Assembly: GCA_037138335.1 (NCBI GenBank)
Contig: JBAXIO010000002.1
Coordinates: 1 to 64,000 of the forward strand
Direction: 5' to 3'
Origin: CAIRDP01 sp037138335
Lineage (GTDB): Bacteria; Bacteroidota; Bacteroidia; Bacteroidales; FEN-979
DNA length: 64,000 nt
The first letter of the stretch is position 1, and each line of letters opens with the position of its first letter. The notes under the pieces are model-generated. The model ran no database searches, had not been told where the DNA came from, and saw nothing but the letters and a program-made list of their open reading frames with translations. This document shows, one piece after another, positions 23,979 to 32,788 of the stretch. A program made the position numbers and the translations under genes.

Positions 23979-24902
23979 TTATATGGCAGCTGCCATGATG
24001 ATGGATGCCTGCTTTGATTCTTCAGTGTCGGAACGGGATGTCAAAACAATCGGGGCGGCTGCTCCGAGCACAACAGCGGCAAGCTGTGCATTGGCTGAGA
24101 ACCCCCAGGATTTGTATAACATATTGCCTGCTTCGATATCGGGAGCGATCAACAGATCGGCATCCCCGGCCACATCGCTCACAATGCCTTTATGCTTTGC
24201 ACTTGCGGCGCTTACAGCGTTGTCATATGCGAGCGGGCCGTCGATGATGCAGTTTCTGATCTGCCCGCGCTGGTTCATCTTGGAAAGCAGGGCTGCGTCT
24301 ATTGTTGCCTGCATGGCTTCGTTCACCATCTCCACGGCAGCAAGGATGGCGACTTTTGGGTTATTGTATCCCAGCTTGTTCATGAATTCGACTGCATTGT
24401 TTACGATTGCAATCTTGGTCTTGAAATCCGGGGCGGGAATCATGGCGGCATCGCTGAGACCGAGAAGTTTGTGGTATGTCGGTATCTCAAACAATGCAAA
24501 ATGAGAGAGAACGTCGCCTTTGCGTAAACCATTCTCTTTGTCGAGGACGCCCCTGAGAAAGGTCGCGGTTGAAACAAAGCCTTTCATGAGGATGTCGGCC
24601 TGCTTTTCCCTGACCATGGTAACGGCTTTCCTGACAGCAAGTGCCTCAACATCTTCATTGATGATCCTCATCTTGCTTACGTCGAGGTTCAATTTGGCCG
24701 CAATGTCTTTTATTTTTTTCTCATTACCGATGAGAATAGCCTCAACGAGGCCCATTTTGTCAACGGCACAGATAGCTTCAAGGCAGTGTTCATCATGCGC
24801 AACAGCAACAGCTAATCTTTTCTTTCCTGAGTTCTTTGCTAATCCCTGCAGATCGGTGAGTTTTGTGAGTACGCCTTTTTTGGCTTCAGTTTGGGTAGTC
24901 AT
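23979..24902 (-). CDS. ptb: Phosphate butyryltransferase
   Basis: 307 residues, typical of the phosphate acetyl/butyryltransferase family (butyryl-CoA + Pi to butyryl phosphate + CoA). Features include GLVEAILIGNEKKIKDIAAK near residue 50, a DILMKGFVST motif, DAAMIPAPDFKTKIAIVNNA, and a C-terminal ADLLIAPDIEAGNMLYKSWG. It pairs with buk downstream to make ATP from acyl-CoA. It has an unusually clear Shine-Dalgarno sequence and a TAGGTTTG -7 box upstream. The neighbouring permease and tryptophanase point to amino-acid-derived acyl-CoAs as substrates. Confidence 0.93.
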   Translation of the reverse strand: MTTQTEAKKGVLTKLTDLQGLAKNSGKKRLAVAVAHDEHCLEAICAVDKMGLVEAILIGNEKKIKDIAAKLNLDVSKMRIINEDVEALAVRKAVTMVREKQADILMKGFVSTATFLRGVLDKENGLRKGDVLSHFALFEIPTYHKLLGLSDAAMIPAPDFKTKIAIVNNAVEFMNKLGYNNPKVAILAAVEMVNEAMQATIDAALLSKMNQRGQIRNCIIDGPLAYDNAVSAASAKHKGIVSDVAGDADLLIAPDIEAGNMLYKSWGFSANAQLAAVVLGAAAPIVLTSRSDTEESKQASIIMAAAI

Positions 24903-24911
24903 ACAATGTTT

Positions 24912-24917
24912 CCTCCT
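24912..24917 (-). promoter_or_regulatory. Shine-Dalgarno sequence AGGAGG of ptb
   Basis: A perfect AGGAGG with about 9 nt to the ATG at 24902. Most genes in this window lack such a site, as is usual in Bacteroidota, so this one stands out. Confidence 0.7.
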
Positions 24918-24965
24918 AAAAATTTTGTTTTGTTATGGTATGTTTATCAGGCTTATCTGACATAG

Positions 24966-24973
24966 CAAACCTA
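24966..24973 (-). promoter_or_regulatory. -7 box TAGGTTTG of the ptb operon
   Basis: TAnnTTTG match on the minus strand. The predicted leader is about 55 nt. Confidence 0.55.
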
Positions 24974-25030
24974 CGGCATTTTTGGCATTTGGACAAACTT
25001 TCCAAAAAAAAATCGTTTGAAAAAAATCCA

Positions 25031-25038
25031 TATCTTTG
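25031..25038 (+). promoter_or_regulatory. -7 box TATCTTTG of tnaA
   Basis: TAnnTTTG match 24 nt before the tnaA start codon. No tnaC-like leader peptide is present, so attenuation as in enteric bacteria is unlikely. Confidence 0.6.
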
Positions 25039-25062
25039 CTTTACTGAAATAACATTCCACTT

Positions 25063-26436
25063 ATGGAACTTCCCTTCGCAGAATCATACCGGATCAAAAT
25101 GGTCGAGCCAATCCGCCGGACAACCAGGGCGGAACGCGAAAAATGGATAAAAGATGCAAAATATAACCTGTTCAACCTGAAAAGCGAATATGTTTTCGTG
25201 GACCTGCTCACCGATTCCGGAACAGGGGCAATGAGCGACAGGCAGTGGAGCGAGCTTATGCTTGGCGATGAAAGTTATGCAGGGGCTTCTTCCTTTTTCA
25301 AGTTCAAGAATGCCATCACAGAAATCACCGGCCTTGAATATGTTTTGCCTACCCACCAGGGGAGGGCGGCTGAGAACGTTTTATTCTCGGTTCTGATAAA
25401 AGAAGGAAATATTGTTCCGGGGAATTCTCATTTCGATACCACCAAGGGCCATATCGAATCCCGCAAGGCACGAGCCGTGGATTGTACGATAGATGAAGCT
25501 TTTGATACCACCCTTATACATCCTTTCAAAGGGAATGTTGACCTGGAAAAGCTGGAAAAGGTTATGAGGGAGAGTGCCGATAAGGTTCCGTTCATCATCC
25601 TCACCATCACCTGCAATTCTTCGGGAGGCCAGCCGGTTTCGATTGAAAATATGAAAGCGGTCAGGCAGATTGCCGATAAATACGGCAAGAAGGTCATTAT
25701 GGATTCGGCAAGGTTTGCCGAGAATGCCTATTTCATCAAGCTCAGGGAAGAAGGTTACCACGATAAAACAATCAGGGAGATCGTAAGGGAGATGTTTTCC
25801 TATGCCGATGCCATTACAATGAGCGCCAAGAAGGATGCGATTGTGAACATCGGGGGTTTCATTGCCATGCGTGACAAGGAGCTTTACAAAAGTTCAAGCG
25901 TCTTTGAGATCATCTATGAAGGTTACCTTACATACGGGGGGCTCGCCGGACGCGACCTGAACGCTATTGCACAGGGTTTGTATGAGGGGACCGAGTTCGA
26001 TTACCTTGAAACCAGGATACGCCAGGTTGAATACCTGGGAAATGTCCTGCTCGGGTATGGGATCCCTATTCAGCAACCAGTCGGCGGACATGCTATTTTC
26101 GTTGATGCAAAACGCTTCCTGCCGCATATCAGGAAAGAAGAATTTGTAGCCCAAACTCTTGCCGTACACCTGTTTGTTGAAGCAGGCGTAAGGGGGGTGG
26201 AAATAGGCGCATTGCTGGCCGACCGGGACCCGGTGACCCGCGAAAACAGGTACCCTGAGCTGGAACTGATGCGGCTCGCAATCCCCCGCAGGGTATATAC
26301 CAATAACCATATGGACCTTGTTGCTGCCGGATTGAAAAATATCTGGGACAGGAGGAATACCATCAAAAGCGGGTTCAAAATTGTTCGCGAAGCCCCTATC
26401 ATGAGGCATTTCACCGTTGAACTTGAGAAGATCTGA
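25063..26436 (+). CDS. tnaA: Tryptophanase
   Basis: 457 residues. This PLP-dependent beta-eliminating lyase converts tryptophan to indole, pyruvate and ammonia. The PLP lysine is K257 (MSAKKDAIV). Residues separating it from tyrosine phenol-lyase favour tryptophanase: D125 in FDTTKGH (Thr in the tyrosine enzyme), VEIG near residue 376 instead of MERG, and RHFT at the C-terminus instead of RFFT. Divergent from ptb, it fits a general amino-acid fermentation lifestyle and indole production. The fRMsr gene starts 4 bp after its stop. Confidence 0.92.
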   Translation: MELPFAESYRIKMVEPIRRTTRAEREKWIKDAKYNLFNLKSEYVFVDLLTDSGTGAMSDRQWSELMLGDESYAGASSFFKFKNAITEITGLEYVLPTHQGRAAENVLFSVLIKEGNIVPGNSHFDTTKGHIESRKARAVDCTIDEAFDTTLIHPFKGNVDLEKLEKVMRESADKVPFIILTITCNSSGGQPVSIENMKAVRQIADKYGKKVIMDSARFAENAYFIKLREEGYHDKTIREIVREMFSYADAITMSAKKDAIVNIGGFIAMRDKELYKSSSVFEIIYEGYLTYGGLAGRDLNAIAQGLYEGTEFDYLETRIRQVEYLGNVLLGYGIPIQQPVGGHAIFVDAKRFLPHIRKEEFVAQTLAVHLFVEAGVRGVEIGALLADRDPVTRENRYPELELMRLAIPRRVYTNNHMDLVAAGLKNIWDRRNTIKSGFKIVREAPIMRHFTVELEKI

Positions 26437-26440
26437 GGGT

Positions 26441-26905
26441 ATGGAAACAGCCCGCAAGAACGCAAGGTACGGCAGGCTTTTCACCCAGCTACAGGAACTC
26501 CTGACCAAAACCCCCGACACTGATGCCAGGATGGCCACTATTGCCGCCCTGCTTCATAATAAAATGGAGTATTTTTACTGGACAGGGTTTTACATGCTGA
26601 ACAAAGGCGACCTGATCGTCAGGACTTACCAGGGCCCCCTTGCATGCCAGGTCCTGAAGAAGCATACCGGAGTATGCTGGGCCGGGGTGGATGCGAAAAA
26701 GACTGTGATCGTGCCCGATGTCGATAAATTCCCGGGCCATATCGCCTGCGACTCTGCTTCAAGATCGGAAATAGTCGTCCCGCTTAAATTTTCAAACGGA
26801 AAAATTTGCGGAGTCCTGGACGTTGACAGCAAGGGCCTGAATTCATTTGATGCTGTCGACGCGGAATGGCTTGAAAAGATCGTTGCCCTAATTAACCCCG
26901 CCTGA
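26441..26905 (+). CDS. msrC: Free methionine-(R)-sulfoxide reductase (GAF domain)
   Basis: 154 residues, a single GAF domain like E. coli YebR. The three catalytic or resolving cysteines lie in PLACQVL, GVCWAG and HIACDSASRSE. It reduces free methionine-R-sulfoxide in the cytoplasm. A start at 26417 is possible but overlaps the tnaA stop, so 26441 is preferred. Its stop overlaps the mntP start (TGATG). Confidence 0.9.
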   Translation: METARKNARYGRLFTQLQELLTKTPDTDARMATIAALLHNKMEYFYWTGFYMLNKGDLIVRTYQGPLACQVLKKHTGVCWAGVDAKKTVIVPDVDKFPGHIACDSASRSEIVVPLKFSNGKICGVLDVDSKGLNSFDAVDAEWLEKIVALINPA

Positions 26906-27465
26906 TGAATTTCATTGAACTTTTTCTGATTGCAGTCGGACTTTCAATGGACTGCTTCGCAGTTTCCTTAAGCTTTGGGGCTCAAAGAAAACTTCAGCGG
27001 AAAGATATTCTCAGGTTTTCATTTTTCTTCGCCCTCTTCCAGGCGGTGATGCCCTTATTAGGCTGGGTCATTGGTTCGGCAGCAAATGTTTTCCTCGCGA
27101 AAGTTGACCATTGGATTGCATTCGGGCTGCTTGCTTTAATTGGCCTCAGGATGATTTATGAGTCGTTCAAGGGGGAGGATGAAAAAAGGACCTTTGATAT
27201 ACGTGAATGGAAAACTCTGGTGGCCCTTTCTTTTGCAACAAGTATCGATGCCCTCGTAACCGGGGTCAGTTTCGGGTTCATTAAAGTGAATATGTTCCTG
27301 GCGGTGTTTACAATCGGGCTTGTCACTTTTCTGAATTCACTTATAGGTGCGTTTGTTGGTCAGCGGTCGATTCATATTTCACCCAGATGGGCGGAAATTA
27401 CAGGGGGGCTTGTGCTTATTGCAATAGGCACGAAGATCGTCCTGGAACATCTTTCAATTATCTGA
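26905..27465 (+). CDS. mntP: Manganese efflux pump MntP
   Basis: 186 residues with six membrane segments in two related halves. The conserved motifs LSMDCFAVSLSFG (N half) and ATSIDALVTGVSFG (C half) contain the paired Asp residues of the MntP family. It exports Mn2+. Regulation by a yybP-ykoY riboswitch is excluded by the start-stop overlap with the upstream gene. Confidence 0.92.
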   Translation: MNFIELFLIAVGLSMDCFAVSLSFGAQRKLQRKDILRFSFFFALFQAVMPLLGWVIGSAANVFLAKVDHWIAFGLLALIGLRMIYESFKGEDEKRTFDIREWKTLVALSFATSIDALVTGVSFGFIKVNMFLAVFTIGLVTFLNSLIGAFVGQRSIHISPRWAEITGGLVLIAIGTKIVLEHLSII

Positions 27466-27486
27466 TTCAGAATTAAATATAGGAAA

Positions 27487-27939
27487 ATGTCAACAATCAG
27501 GATTACAAAGGAATTCAGGTTTGAGGCAGCACATGCCCTGGCAGGGTATGACGGCCCATGCAGGAATGTCCACGGACATTCATATGAACTGGCCGTTACG
27601 GTCTCAGGATCGCCCATAAGCGATACAAACTCTCCAAAGTACGGGATGGTCATGGATTTCGGTGACCTGAAATGCATGATCAAATCAAATATCGTTGACG
27701 TGTTTGACCATGCACTCATTTTACACTCCCTTTTTAAAGACAAGGGATCAATACCCGCAGGAGAGCCATTTACCAACGTGGTGTATGTCAGTTATCAGCC
27801 CACCAGCGAGAATATCCTCCTTGATATTGCAGGCCGGCTTCAGGAAATCCTTCCCAATGGGGTAAATCTTCACCATCTCGTATTGAGGGAGACTTCTTCA
27901 TCCTGCGCCGAATGGTACGCAACAGACCAGGGCCGTTGA
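27487..27939 (+). CDS. queD: 6-carboxy-tetrahydropterin synthase (QueD/PTPS family)
   Basis: 150 residues. Zinc ligands are H17 (FEAAHAL), H29 and H31 (NVHGHSYE), with the catalytic Cys25 in GPCRNVHG. The second conserved region is MVMDFGDLK, followed by VFDHALIL and PTSEN. The enzyme makes the pterin precursor of queuosine (preQ0) from dihydroneopterin triphosphate. Other queuosine genes are not adjacent. It is convergent with the following gene. Confidence 0.9.
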   Translation: MSTIRITKEFRFEAAHALAGYDGPCRNVHGHSYELAVTVSGSPISDTNSPKYGMVMDFGDLKCMIKSNIVDVFDHALILHSLFKDKGSIPAGEPFTNVVYVSYQPTSENILLDIAGRLQEILPNGVNLHHLVLRETSSSCAEWYATDQGR

Positions 27940-27950
27940 AATTTGCCTGG

Positions 27951-28523
27951 TTACCTTGGGATCAGGTGGATGTCAAAAGTGGGATCCTCGTTCTGAATCC
28001 TGATTACCATGGCTTCCCCGGAAGCTGAATCCTGGTTATAATAGGAAGGGATATAATTCCTCGTAATTTCAGAGCCGGCCAATGGATTGATACGGATCAG
28101 GTAATGGCCGTTGTCTATCCCGCTGAACTGATAAAAACCATTATTGTCAACCAATACCGACCTGATTAATTTCACCGTATCGAGGGGCTTCGCCTTATCG
28201 TAAACTTTAAACAGGTATGCAGTCCCCATGCAAATGCGTGCTTCCCCGGCATAGGCGTGACCCCGTATGCTGTGCTTGTTGGAATAGGAGAAAAAGATCA
28301 TGATAAGAAGCAATACCATGGCAGCAGCGGCAAGCAAAGGAAAGAGGTTTCGGGAACGGTAAATTCCCGCAAAACCTTTTTTAAGGCCTTCCATGCTTCC
28401 TTTCTTCGTTTCCGGGGGATGCATCACGTCCTTTATCTTTCCCCAGGCATGTTCAGGCGGCGGGGGCTCGAATTCTGTAAATGCTTTCCTGTAATATTCT
28501 TCTATGGTATCCTTTTCCTGCAT
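27951..28523 (-). CDS. Membrane protein partner of an ECF sigma factor (putative anti-sigma)
   Basis: 190 residues. A cytoplasmic N-terminal region (about 1-60, EEYYRKAFTEFEPPPPEHAW) of the kind found in Bacteroidota anti-sigma-like proteins, one membrane segment (about 61-80), then an extracytoplasmic domain resembling a carboxypeptidase-regulatory beta sandwich (LVDNNGFYQFSGIDNGHYLI). It starts 4 bp after the stop of the sigma factor gene, so the two are one operon. It is proposed to hold the sigma factor at the membrane; no canonical zinc anti-sigma motif is visible. Confidence 0.6.
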   Translation of the reverse strand: MQEKDTIEEYYRKAFTEFEPPPPEHAWGKIKDVMHPPETKKGSMEGLKKGFAGIYRSRNLFPLLAAAAMVLLLIMIFFSYSNKHSIRGHAYAGEARICMGTAYLFKVYDKAKPLDTVKLIRSVLVDNNGFYQFSGIDNGHYLIRINPLAGSEITRNYIPSYYNQDSASGEAMVIRIQNEDPTFDIHLIPR

Positions 28524-28527
28524 GCGT

Positions 28528-29058
28528 TTACAATATCCTGGTTAATATTTTTTTCAAAGAAGCTTTGGCTCTCCAGAGTTGTGATTTGGAGGTGTTCTCC
28601 GAGATGCCGAGCATTTCGCTGATCTCCTTGTGATTATATCCGTCAATGACAAACAGGTTAAAAACGGTTCTGTAACCGGTAGGAAGACCCTGGAGTATCC
28701 TCAGCAGTTCGTTATATGAAAGTTTGGACAAGGCATCTTCCTGAAAAGTTGCATCTATAGATTCAAATTTCAGGCTGACCTCATTCTGGAACTTGAGTTG
28801 TTGTGTATAATAGTTTATTGCTGTATTGACCATTATTCTCCGAATCCACCCGTCAATAGCTTCCTTTGAATGAAGTTGGGGAAGATTTTTAAAAACTTTA
28901 ATGAACCCTTCCTGAAGAATATCTTCAGCCTCCATCCTGTTATGGGCATAACGGAGACATATTCCAAACATGAGTGAAGCATATGCCTTATAAAGGGCTT
29001 CCTGGCCTCGTGGATCGTTCAGTAAACATTGGTCTAATACCTCGGCCGAAACCTTCAT
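28528..29058 (-). CDS. ECF RNA polymerase sigma factor
   Basis: 176 residues. Sigma-70 region 2 (RYAHNRMEAEDILQEGFIKV) and region 4 (LPTGYRTVFNLFVIDGYNHK, then EISEMLGISENTSKSQLWRA). The start at 29058 is chosen because a longer frame to 29172 crosses a strong terminator and lacks sigma homology. It is paralogous to the sigma factor at 32146-32706, and its operon partner is the membrane protein at 27951-28523. Confidence 0.9.
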   Translation of the reverse strand: MKVSAEVLDQCLLNDPRGQEALYKAYASLMFGICLRYAHNRMEAEDILQEGFIKVFKNLPQLHSKEAIDGWIRRIMVNTAINYYTQQLKFQNEVSLKFESIDATFQEDALSKLSYNELLRILQGLPTGYRTVFNLFVIDGYNHKEISEMLGISENTSKSQLWRAKASLKKILTRIL

Positions 29059-29123
29059 AAAAGGATGTTGGATATAATAATTGGCAAGACGAAGATAAAA
29101 AAAATATGCTTGCATTAAAAAAA

Positions 29124-29150
29124 AGAAGCTGTTCCCCGGAAACAGCTTCT
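29124..29150 (-). terminator. Rho-independent terminator of the sigma/OMP/PKD operon
   Basis: AGAAGCTGTT (29124-29133) and AACAGCTTCT (29141-29150), followed on the minus strand by eight T. Confidence 0.88.
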
Positions 29151-29196
29151 GACTGGCTTTGATACCTTGCAACCGCAGAACAACTGCTGGAGGAAT

Positions 29197-30759
29197 TCAA
29201 TATTTTATTATCTTTTCATTACAGATCCTGTCGCCCCCGGAAGTCCTGATAACCAGGATGTAAATGCCCGGAGATAATGAAGAAAGGTCGGAAAGCATAA
29301 GAAAGGATCCCGGGTTGAAATGGGACCGGGAATGAAGCAGGGGGACTGACTGGATTGAATAAACTGTGGTAAGCAGGTCCACCGGCCTGGTTATGGTAAG
29401 CGGAGTGTTTACTGCAGCTGATGAAGGATTGGGAAACGGGGTTCCTGCTGAAACATAAGCATATGCTGTGACTTCACTTATACCTGTAACAGTATGATCA
29501 TAAATACCCAAAACGAGGGTATCAACAACAGGATTTTGCGCACTGATCCTTACCTGGCTGAACTTTGAAAACTTCCCTGTAGATTCGACGAAAAGCAGGT
29601 AATTCCCATATGGGATATCAGGGAAACTGAAATTCCCCGACGCATCGCTGAGTGTATAATTAATGATATTTTTAATAGAATCCAGCAGGAGCACCTCGCT
29701 GCGGAATAAGGTGAAGCTTGCCGAAGTCTGGACCTGGCGCTGCACCCTCCCTGAAATTCTTCCGCTACCAACCGTACTGTCATTAACCCTTTTAAGATAA
29801 ATGTCAAAGTTGAAAATACTCGTATCTGAGACTCCCAGCAATGATGATTGTTGCCAGTATAACTGCCTGACGTAATAAACGGGCGCATATTTCAATGCAT
29901 TCAAAGAACCGCCCGTAAGTGCAACTTTGACGATATAATCACCTGTAAGCAGGTGGGGGAAAGTATAGTACCCCAGGTATGTGAACGTTACAGTGTCGAA
30001 TGGCACCACATGGTTGTTCAGGAGTTTGTAGAGGAAGGCAACCCCGGTATCGCCCGTACTTACGGGGTTATTTATCGGATGGTCCCCGGCAAATACATGA
30101 CCGCCTATACTATAATACTTTGGGGGATCTATAATCCTGCAAGAAGAGTCAGAACAGGGAGCGCCTGATTTATCCCTGGCAATGGTAAGGCAGGCTTTGT
30201 GATGGACAGAGGTTGCATAAACGTGAACAGGGTTTCTCTCTGTTGATACCGCACCGTCGCCAAAATCCCATGACCAGTGGTCGGGGCTGCCGGTTGACAG
30301 GTCAAAGAACCTAAATGTGTTTGGAGTGACTGATGAAGAGTCAAGTTTTACAATAAATTCAGCAGAGCATTGTGGATTGAATGATTCACAGATAAAAAAG
30401 TTAATAATTATGCTGTATGAATGAATAGGCTGGGACTGGACATGAAATACGTTGTGGCAATCGTAAGTACTCACCGAAACTGTATCTCCCAGCCCCGGCA
30501 GGTTGTGGATGGTATCGGCATAATTCCCGTTTATATCGGTATATACCGTGAAGTTGTATCCTATATACGGCACATTTACAAATACACTGTGGTTCTTAAC
30601 AGGATTGCCGGTTGAATCATTCAGTATCTGTCCGCTGACAATTACATTAATTGCTTTGATCTGGCTGTTTGACATTGTATTTGCCAGCGCAGGCATATCA
30701 ACAGCGGCTGTAACACATACCAGGACGAGCAGTAGAAAGTATACTTTTATTACCTTCAT
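29197..30759 (-). CDS. Exported PKD-domain protein with T9SS C-terminal sorting domain
   Basis: 520 residues from the ATG at 30759, which gives a good signal peptide (MKVIKVYFLLLVLVCVTA). It has a carboxypeptidase-regulatory-like domain (about 38-120), a PKD domain (about 130-215, HWSWDFGDG), two further beta-sandwich repeats (about 220-420), and a C-terminal T9SS type A-like sorting domain (PFPNPSS through SLSPGIYILVIRT). The ATG overlaps the stop of the previous gene (ATGA). Secretion through the type IX system and cell-surface anchoring are expected. It is the last gene of a sigma-factor operon. Confidence 0.82.
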   Translation of the reverse strand: MKVIKVYFLLLVLVCVTAAVDMPALANTMSNSQIKAINVIVSGQILNDSTGNPVKNHSVFVNVPYIGYNFTVYTDINGNYADTIHNLPGLGDTVSVSTYDCHNVFHVQSQPIHSYSIIINFFICESFNPQCSAEFIVKLDSSSVTPNTFRFFDLSTGSPDHWSWDFGDGAVSTERNPVHVYATSVHHKACLTIARDKSGAPCSDSSCRIIDPPKYYSIGGHVFAGDHPINNPVSTGDTGVAFLYKLLNNHVVPFDTVTFTYLGYYTFPHLLTGDYIVKVALTGGSLNALKYAPVYYVRQLYWQQSSLLGVSDTSIFNFDIYLKRVNDSTVGSGRISGRVQRQVQTSASFTLFRSEVLLLDSIKNIINYTLSDASGNFSFPDIPYGNYLLFVESTGKFSKFSQVRISAQNPVVDTLVLGIYDHTVTGISEVTAYAYVSAGTPFPNPSSAAVNTPLTITRPVDLLTTVYSIQSVPLLHSRSHFNPGSFLMLSDLSSLSPGIYILVIRTSGGDRICNEKIIKY

Positions 30760-32144
30760 TTTTTGTTGCTTTTTCTTCCGAACTGGTACTGAATGCCAAT
30801 ATCGAGGCCAAAAGCCTGGGTTGTGCGGTTCCCTGTTTCCGGCGATTGTGCCGGTGATGTAAGGAAATACTTGTAATAAGGATTGATTATCAGTCCCCAG
30901 TGTTTTGTAAACTGGTATTCTATTGTCAGCCTTGCCCATAGCTGCCAGTTGGTTGGCAGTCTTGAAGTTGAGTTATCGTCAAGCTTAATTAACCTGCCAT
31001 TCGGGATGTTGATATCAGCCTGGGCTTTCTTTTCATTGATAAGGAAAGAAATTGCAGGGCCGGCTTCGATGCCAAGGCAGAGCCTGGGAGTCTCAAAAAT
31101 CGTATAACCGAGCAACAGAGGGATCTGAAGGTAGGTGTAGCGGTTGCGGGTCCGGTCATCTGCAATATGGGTCACACTGTCATATAATGCGTGATTCCTT
31201 GTGACATAAATGATCCTGGAGGGATCGGAAGGATCGGGATAATATCCAATGACTTCCTTATAAAAACTAACACTGTCGTTACTGCGGTATTGTAACCTGT
31301 AACTTCCTTCATCAAAGGTGTATCCGAGCCCCAGGCCTGTGCGTATCGAAAACCTGGAGTAATGATAGGCGATCCCGGCATTGGCCCAGTAATTGAATTC
31401 ACTTGTGCCGGTTCCGTTTGAACGGTATAATGCCATCTCGGGTGCAAGGCCGATGTCAGCCGAGAAGAATGAAGGAACGGGCATTTTTTCGCGGACATAT
31501 TTAAATACTTCACCTGAACGGATGAAGCTGATGGTATCCAATGAGGGTGAAACGTCAAAAGTTGAGAAACCCAGGGGGTCGAGGGAGCTGATATCGGAAT
31601 TGGCCGCTGCGGCTATTGTTTCACCGTTATTTTGTACAGGCTGGCTTGAAAATGGTTCTGAAACAGTAAGGGTTTTTTCAATTTTTGCGCTGGACGCTAT
31701 CAGCGAGCCTCCTGACTGTTTTTGCCTGGCGGGAACGATAGTAGTTTGAATTGGTTTTACCTCCTTAATTTCTTGATGGGCAAGGGGTTTCGATGAGGCA
31801 CTACCAGGTTCCGGCATAAGCTTTCCGGAAATATTTTGTTGGGTGGATGGGGGAACCGTTACCTTTTCAGGTACAACGCTGCTCACCATCGAAGTTGAAG
31901 CATTGCCGGAGAAAAATGCCCAATAAGAGAGCGTGGCGACGACGATAATGCTTCCCGCTGCAGACAGGATGGCCAGCTTGGAAACATTGATAAAATTAAA
32001 ATGTTCCAATTCCCTGATCAGCAACTTCAAATTCAGGCTTTTCCAAACGCGGGGTGATGGAGTGAACTCCTGCTTCCCTATGGATTCCCTGAACAGGTCG
32101 TCAAGATTCTTTCCTGATCCGGAATTATTTGATGGTTGACTCAT
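30756..32144 (-). CDS. Anti-sigma-like protein fused to an outer-membrane beta-barrel domain
   Basis: 462 residues. Cytoplasmic N-terminus (1-55, NLDDLFRESIGKQEF), one membrane segment (about 56-77), a Pro/Ser/Gln-rich linker (about 90-215), then a porin-like beta-barrel domain (about 225-462) with alternating aromatic strands and a C-terminus ending IQYQFGRK. One polypeptide thus has an inner-membrane-type anchor and an outer-membrane-type barrel. It follows the sigma factor by 1 bp. It could link envelope state to sigma-factor activity (inference). Confidence 0.75.
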   Translation of the reverse strand: MSQPSNNSGSGKNLDDLFRESIGKQEFTPSPRVWKSLNLKLLIRELEHFNFINVSKLAILSAAGSIIVVATLSYWAFFSGNASTSMVSSVVPEKVTVPPSTQQNISGKLMPEPGSASSKPLAHQEIKEVKPIQTTIVPARQKQSGGSLIASSAKIEKTLTVSEPFSSQPVQNNGETIAAAANSDISSLDPLGFSTFDVSPSLDTISFIRSGEVFKYVREKMPVPSFFSADIGLAPEMALYRSNGTGTSEFNYWANAGIAYHYSRFSIRTGLGLGYTFDEGSYRLQYRSNDSVSFYKEVIGYYPDPSDPSRIIYVTRNHALYDSVTHIADDRTRNRYTYLQIPLLLGYTIFETPRLCLGIEAGPAISFLINEKKAQADINIPNGRLIKLDDNSTSRLPTNWQLWARLTIEYQFTKHWGLIINPYYKYFLTSPAQSPETGNRTTQAFGLDIGIQYQFGRKSNKK

Positions 32145-32145
32145 T

Positions 32146-32706
32146 TTATTTTAAGTTCTTTTTCAATCTGTTTTCTTCAATTTTATTCTTCAGCCATCTC
32201 CGGGCTTTGAATAATTGAGTTTTTGAAGTATTCTCCGATATGCCAAGCGCTTCCGCGATCTCTTTATGTCCGTAATCTTCAAAAATATGAAGGTTGAAAA
32301 CCGTACGGTAACCCGAAGGGAGTTCCTGTATCAGTTTCAACAGTAATGCAGGGTTATATTCTTCAGGAAATTCGATGACCTCATTCATATCTATGATCTC
32401 TGTCTCCCTGATCTCATCAATCTTTTCATGACGCGCGATCTTATTTCTTTTATTAATGTAATTGATCGCATGATTGACCACAACCCGTTTGATCCAGCCG
32501 GTCAGTGAACCTTCTCCGCGGAAGGAGTGAATATTCTGAAAGACCTTGATAAAAGCTTCCTGTAAAATGTCTTCAGCTTCATCACGGTCCCTGCAGTAAC
32601 GAATGCAAACACCAAGCATTAAAGGGGCAAATGTGTCAAATAACAATTTCTGCGCCTGGCGTTTACCTGCAATACAGTCCTTCACTATTTTCTCATCGAT
32701 GACCAT
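32146..32706 (-). CDS. ECF RNA polymerase sigma factor
   Basis: 186 residues. Region 2 (RYCRDRDEAEDILQEAFIKV, TGWIKRVVVNHAINYI) and region 4 (LPSGYRTVFNLHIFEDYGHK, then EIAEALGISENTSKTQLFKA). It is clearly paralogous to the sigma factor at 28528-29058. It is the first gene of a three-gene operon with the barrel fusion and the PKD protein. Confidence 0.93.
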   Translation of the reverse strand: MVIDEKIVKDCIAGKRQAQKLLFDTFAPLMLGVCIRYCRDRDEAEDILQEAFIKVFQNIHSFRGEGSLTGWIKRVVVNHAINYINKRNKIARHEKIDEIRETEIIDMNEVIEFPEEYNPALLLKLIQELPSGYRTVFNLHIFEDYGHKEIAEALGISENTSKTQLFKARRWLKNKIEENRLKKNLK

Positions 32707-32788
32707 TGACAGGACTTGGTTTAAGACAATCCTTAATCCTCAGGGTTGCCTGTATGTCTGATTATCTATTTGACATTATGATACACTG

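Noticed and set aside
25063..26436. Tyrosine phenol-lyase
   Set aside because: Diagnostic residues (Asp in FDTTKGH, VEIG rather than MERG, RHFT rather than RFFT) favour tryptophanase.
26700..26905. Manganese (yybP-ykoY) riboswitch before mntP
   Set aside because: mntP starts inside the stop codon of the upstream gene, leaving no space for one.
29059..29172. N-terminal extension of the ECF sigma factor
   Set aside because: It would cross a strong terminator hairpin and adds no sigma-like sequence; the start at 29058 matches the paralogue.
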